Assembly: GCA_964545245.1 (NCBI GenBank)
Contig: CAZJFC010000087.1
Coordinates: forward strand, 1 to 6,129
DNA from: CAZJFC01 sp964545245
GTDB lineage: Bacteria; Pseudomonadota; Alphaproteobacteria; Rickettsiales; 21-14-0-20-44-7
Reading direction: 5' to 3'
Length of the DNA: 6,129 nt
The notes under the pieces were generated by a model. The model was given only the letters and a program-made list of their open reading frames with translations. It searched no databases and was not told the DNA's origin. This document shows positions 5,255-6,129 of this stretch, in pieces (positions within the stretch are counted from its first letter, which is position 1; each line of letters starts with the position of its first letter). The translations under genes were made by a program, and so were the position numbers.

Positions 5255-5274
5255 TTTTTAATTAATCCCGCCAG

Positions 5275-6129
5275 CTATTGCAAGATATTTTTTGCGGCAT
5301 TTAACGCATCGGCGATTTTTCCGGCATCAACACCACCGGCCTGAGCCAGTTCCGGCCTGCCGCCGCCGCCTTTGCCGCCTGTTGCCTCGGAAGCGGCTTT
5401 CGCCAGCGCAGGAGCCTGGAACTTGTCCTTGATATCGTCCGTTACAGCGGAAACGATCGAAACCTTGCCGCCATCAACGCCAAAGAACAGGATAACCGAG
5501 TTTTTGCGGGCTTGGCGTAAATCCTCGGCAATGCCGCGCACATCGTTTGCGCCGAGGCCATCGAAGGTTTTGCTGATAAAGGTTATTGCGCCGAGGTTTT
5601 CCTCATCGAATGAATCTCCGGCGGATTTGCGCTTAAGCTCGGCAATTTCTTTTTCGAGTTTTTTGCGCTCGTTCTGGATGGTTTCAATCCGCTCAATCAA
5701 CTGCGCGGGAGAAACTTTCAAAGCGCCTGCAACGTCAGCAAGCAATTTTTCCTCGTTCTGGACGTGCCTGACCGCGGCATCGCCGGTTAACGCCTCGATA
5801 CGGCGCACGCCCGCCGCAATCGCGGATTCGGAAACAATTTTGAACAGGCCGATATCGCCGGTGCGGCGANNNNNNNNNNGCCCATATCAACGACACGCAC
5901 TTCATCGCCGTATTTTTCGCCGAACAGCGCCATTGCGCCCGCCTTTATCGCATCGTCAGGGGTCATCAGTTTGGTGCCGACATCATAATTCTCGCGGATG
6001 CGGTGGTTGATGAGTTCTTCAACTTTCGTGATTTCCCCGGCGCTCACCGCCTTCTGGTGGCTGAAATCGAAGCGCAGGCGGTCTTCGGCGACCAGCGAGC
6101 CTTTCTGCGTCACGTGGGTTCCCAGCACC
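5275..6129 (-). CDS. alaS: Alanyl-tRNA synthetase, C-terminal part (partial, interrupted by an N gap)
   Basis: This is about the last third of AlaS, which charges tRNA-Ala in the cytosol. It is read from the right edge (no start in the window) to TAG at 5275-5277. By comparison with E. coli AlaS as I remember it, it starts just after the HxxxH motif of the editing domain, with VLGTHVTQKGS and LRFDFSH, and runs to GEKYGDEVRVVDMG before the gap. After the gap it resumes as RRTGDIGLFKIVSESAIAAGVRRIEALTG, followed by a coiled-coil linker (about 5638-5700, rich in Glu/Lys) and the C-Ala/DHHA1 region with GGKGGGGRPELAQAGG. The N run (5870-5879) hides the expected ELCGGTH zinc motif. About 83 codons precede and 197 follow the gap; with about 12 hidden codons the length matches the family. 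The frame shift across the Ns is an assembly artefact. GTG codons at 5808 and 6128 are internal valines, not starts. Confidence 0.95.
5870..5879. other. Assembly gap, 10 Ns of nominal length
   Basis: Ten Ns inside alaS. The flanking frames are offset: an unbroken protein needs a true gap whose length is 2 modulo 3, whereas 10 is 1 modulo 3. Homology suggests about 12 missing codons, of which one base (T at 5869) is present, so about 35 bases are missing. The Ns are therefore a scaffold placeholder. Confidence 0.9.

Noticed and set aside
1..6129. CRISPR array, tRNA or rRNA gene, insertion sequence, toxin-antitoxin pair or phage-defence genes
   Set aside because: There are no regularly spaced 25-40 bp repeats with unique spacers. 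The heptads lack spacers. I saw no cloverleaf-like sequence and no transposase, nuclease or antitoxin motif in any supported frame.

Overview
The window reads as a bacterial chromosome fragment, most likely from an alphaproteobacterium. Three things point there: protein motif wording (ferrochelatase, alanyl-tRNA synthetase and ElbB), coding sequence of roughly 55-60% GC, and an intergenic palindrome containing TCCCCGG-TCAAG-CCGGGGA followed by TGACG, a kind of repeat I know from many alphaproteobacterial genomes. I cannot name a genus. A run of 10 Ns at 5870-5879 shows it comes from a scaffolded draft assembly.

Layout. Positions 1-94 may hold the last codons of an unidentified membrane protein. 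Positions 92-281 form a composite non-coding repeat: a 67-bp palindromic element (151-217) flanked by short arrays with a period near 7 bp, in opposite orientations. Positions 371-400 hold a near-consensus housekeeping promoter, followed only about 30 bp later by a strong intrinsic terminator (434-458). This arrangement suggests an attenuated leader or a very short RNA ahead of the gene cluster.

Positions 538-4866 hold five tightly packed plus-strand genes: elbB (DJ-1/PfpI-family glyoxalase-like protein), a SemiSWEET sugar-transporter subunit, a secreted Slt-type lytic transglycosylase, a TauE/SafE-family permease, and ferrochelatase (hemH). Two junctions, SemiSWEET/slt and tauE/hemH, are one-base TAATG stop/start overlaps, so translational coupling is likely. 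The functions (aldehyde stress, sugar movement, peptidoglycan turnover, anion export, haem synthesis) form no obvious single pathway. The cluster looks like a co-transcribed housekeeping set.

Positions 4859-6129 are on the minus strand: the 3' part of alaS (about the last third of the protein, running off the right edge) and, 26 bp downstream of it, an unrecognised 129-residue protein whose end overlaps the end of hemH convergently by 8 bp. The N run lies inside alaS exactly where the zinc-binding Cys-x3-His motif should be. Its nominal length breaks the reading frame, so alaS is probably intact in the organism and damaged only in the assembly.

I found no convincing new multi-gene system. 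The parts most worth a second look are the promoter-terminator leader, the composite repeat, the Cys/His-rich insert in ferrochelatase, the unrecognised 129-residue protein, and two back-to-back inverted repeats in an AT-rich end of hemH.
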